DNA from: Bradyrhizobium sp. DOA9 | Lineage (GTDB): Bacteria > Pseudomonadota > Alphaproteobacteria > Rhizobiales > Xanthobacteraceae | Length of the DNA stretch: 64,000 bases | NCBI RefSeq assembly: GCF_000617845.2 | Contig: NZ_DF820425.1 | Span: 3,833,725 to 3,897,724 of the forward strand | Direction: 5' to 3' | Part shown: positions 63,955-64,000 of the stretch, piece after piece | Layout: every line of letters starts with the position of its first letter | How positions within the stretch are numbered: position 1 is the first letter of the stretch | The notes under the pieces: model-generated | Told to the model about the DNA's origin: nothing | What the model saw: only the letters and a program-made list of their open reading frames with translations | The model's database searches: none | Position numbers and translations under genes: made by a program

Positions 63955-64000
63955 AATATGCCGACGAGTTTCGCGACAAGGAGATCGCGCTCGGTCTTGC
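63951..64000 (+). CDS. hypD: HypD, N-terminal fragment (cut by window end)
   Basis: The first 16 residues (MKYADEFRDKEIALGL) match the start of HypD, which assembles the iron-cyanide-carbonyl unit with HypC. The start is in an ATGA overlap with hypC. The gene runs out of the window. Confidence 0.9.
   Translation, partial: MKYADEFRDKEIALGL

Overview
This is high-GC alphaproteobacterial DNA, most likely from Bradyrhizobium or a close relative. The basis is codon and protein style, the complete uptake-hydrogenase order hupUV-hupSLCDFGHIJK-hypABFCD, and a formate dehydrogenase locus with its alphaproteobacterial companion genes. I could run no database search, so family names come from recognised motifs and from memory.

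Region 1 (1-11.7 kb): the end of an oligopeptide-type ABC ATPase gene is followed by a long minus-strand catabolic operon. From its promoter end it encodes a Dabb protein, a maleylacetate reductase-like Fe-alcohol dehydrogenase, an amidohydrolase, a 3-hydroxyisobutyrate-type dehydrogenase, a hydroxyquinol-type intradiol dioxygenase, a GlcD-like flavoprotein, a complete CUT2-type ABC importer (ATPase, two permeases, binding protein) and a YciI-like protein. A divergent LysR gene is the likely regulator. The dioxygenase and reductase together fit hydroxyquinol to maleylacetate to 3-oxoadipate; the starting substrate is unknown.

Region 2 (12.6-20.2 kb): a xylulokinase, a second CUT2 sugar importer, a MarR regulator and a flavin aromatic-hydroxylase. 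Region 3 (20.2-29.7 kb): a minus-strand surface-glycan set (GINT1-like beta-propeller protein, GT4 glycosyltransferase, flippase), a flavoprotein, a FemAB/BioF2-like acyltransferase, a WD40-cytochrome c fusion and small exported or membrane proteins, including a 40-residue one.

Region 4 (29.7-41.2 kb): a membrane-bound, Tat-exported formate dehydrogenase (alpha, beta, gamma) with a polyferredoxin, a lipoate/biotin-ligase-like protein lacking the expected lysine, four poorly characterised proteins in a run of 4-base overlaps, an HTH-TorD fusion and a small Tat protein.

Region 5 (41.2-64 kb): nickel and hydrogen. A nickel permease and a TonB receptor lie behind a candidate sigma54 promoter and a perfect NikR-type operator. 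Next come an extra HupC paralogue, a chemoreceptor, a DUF3422 protein, the H2-sensing hydrogenase hupUV, and hupSL with its own -24/-12 promoter and the maturation genes. The hupF-hupG gap holds an FNR/FixK-type box and a regular array of three inverted half-sites that I cannot assign to a known regulator. The regions fit an organism that can use formate and H2 as respiratory electron donors, with nickel supply under matching control.
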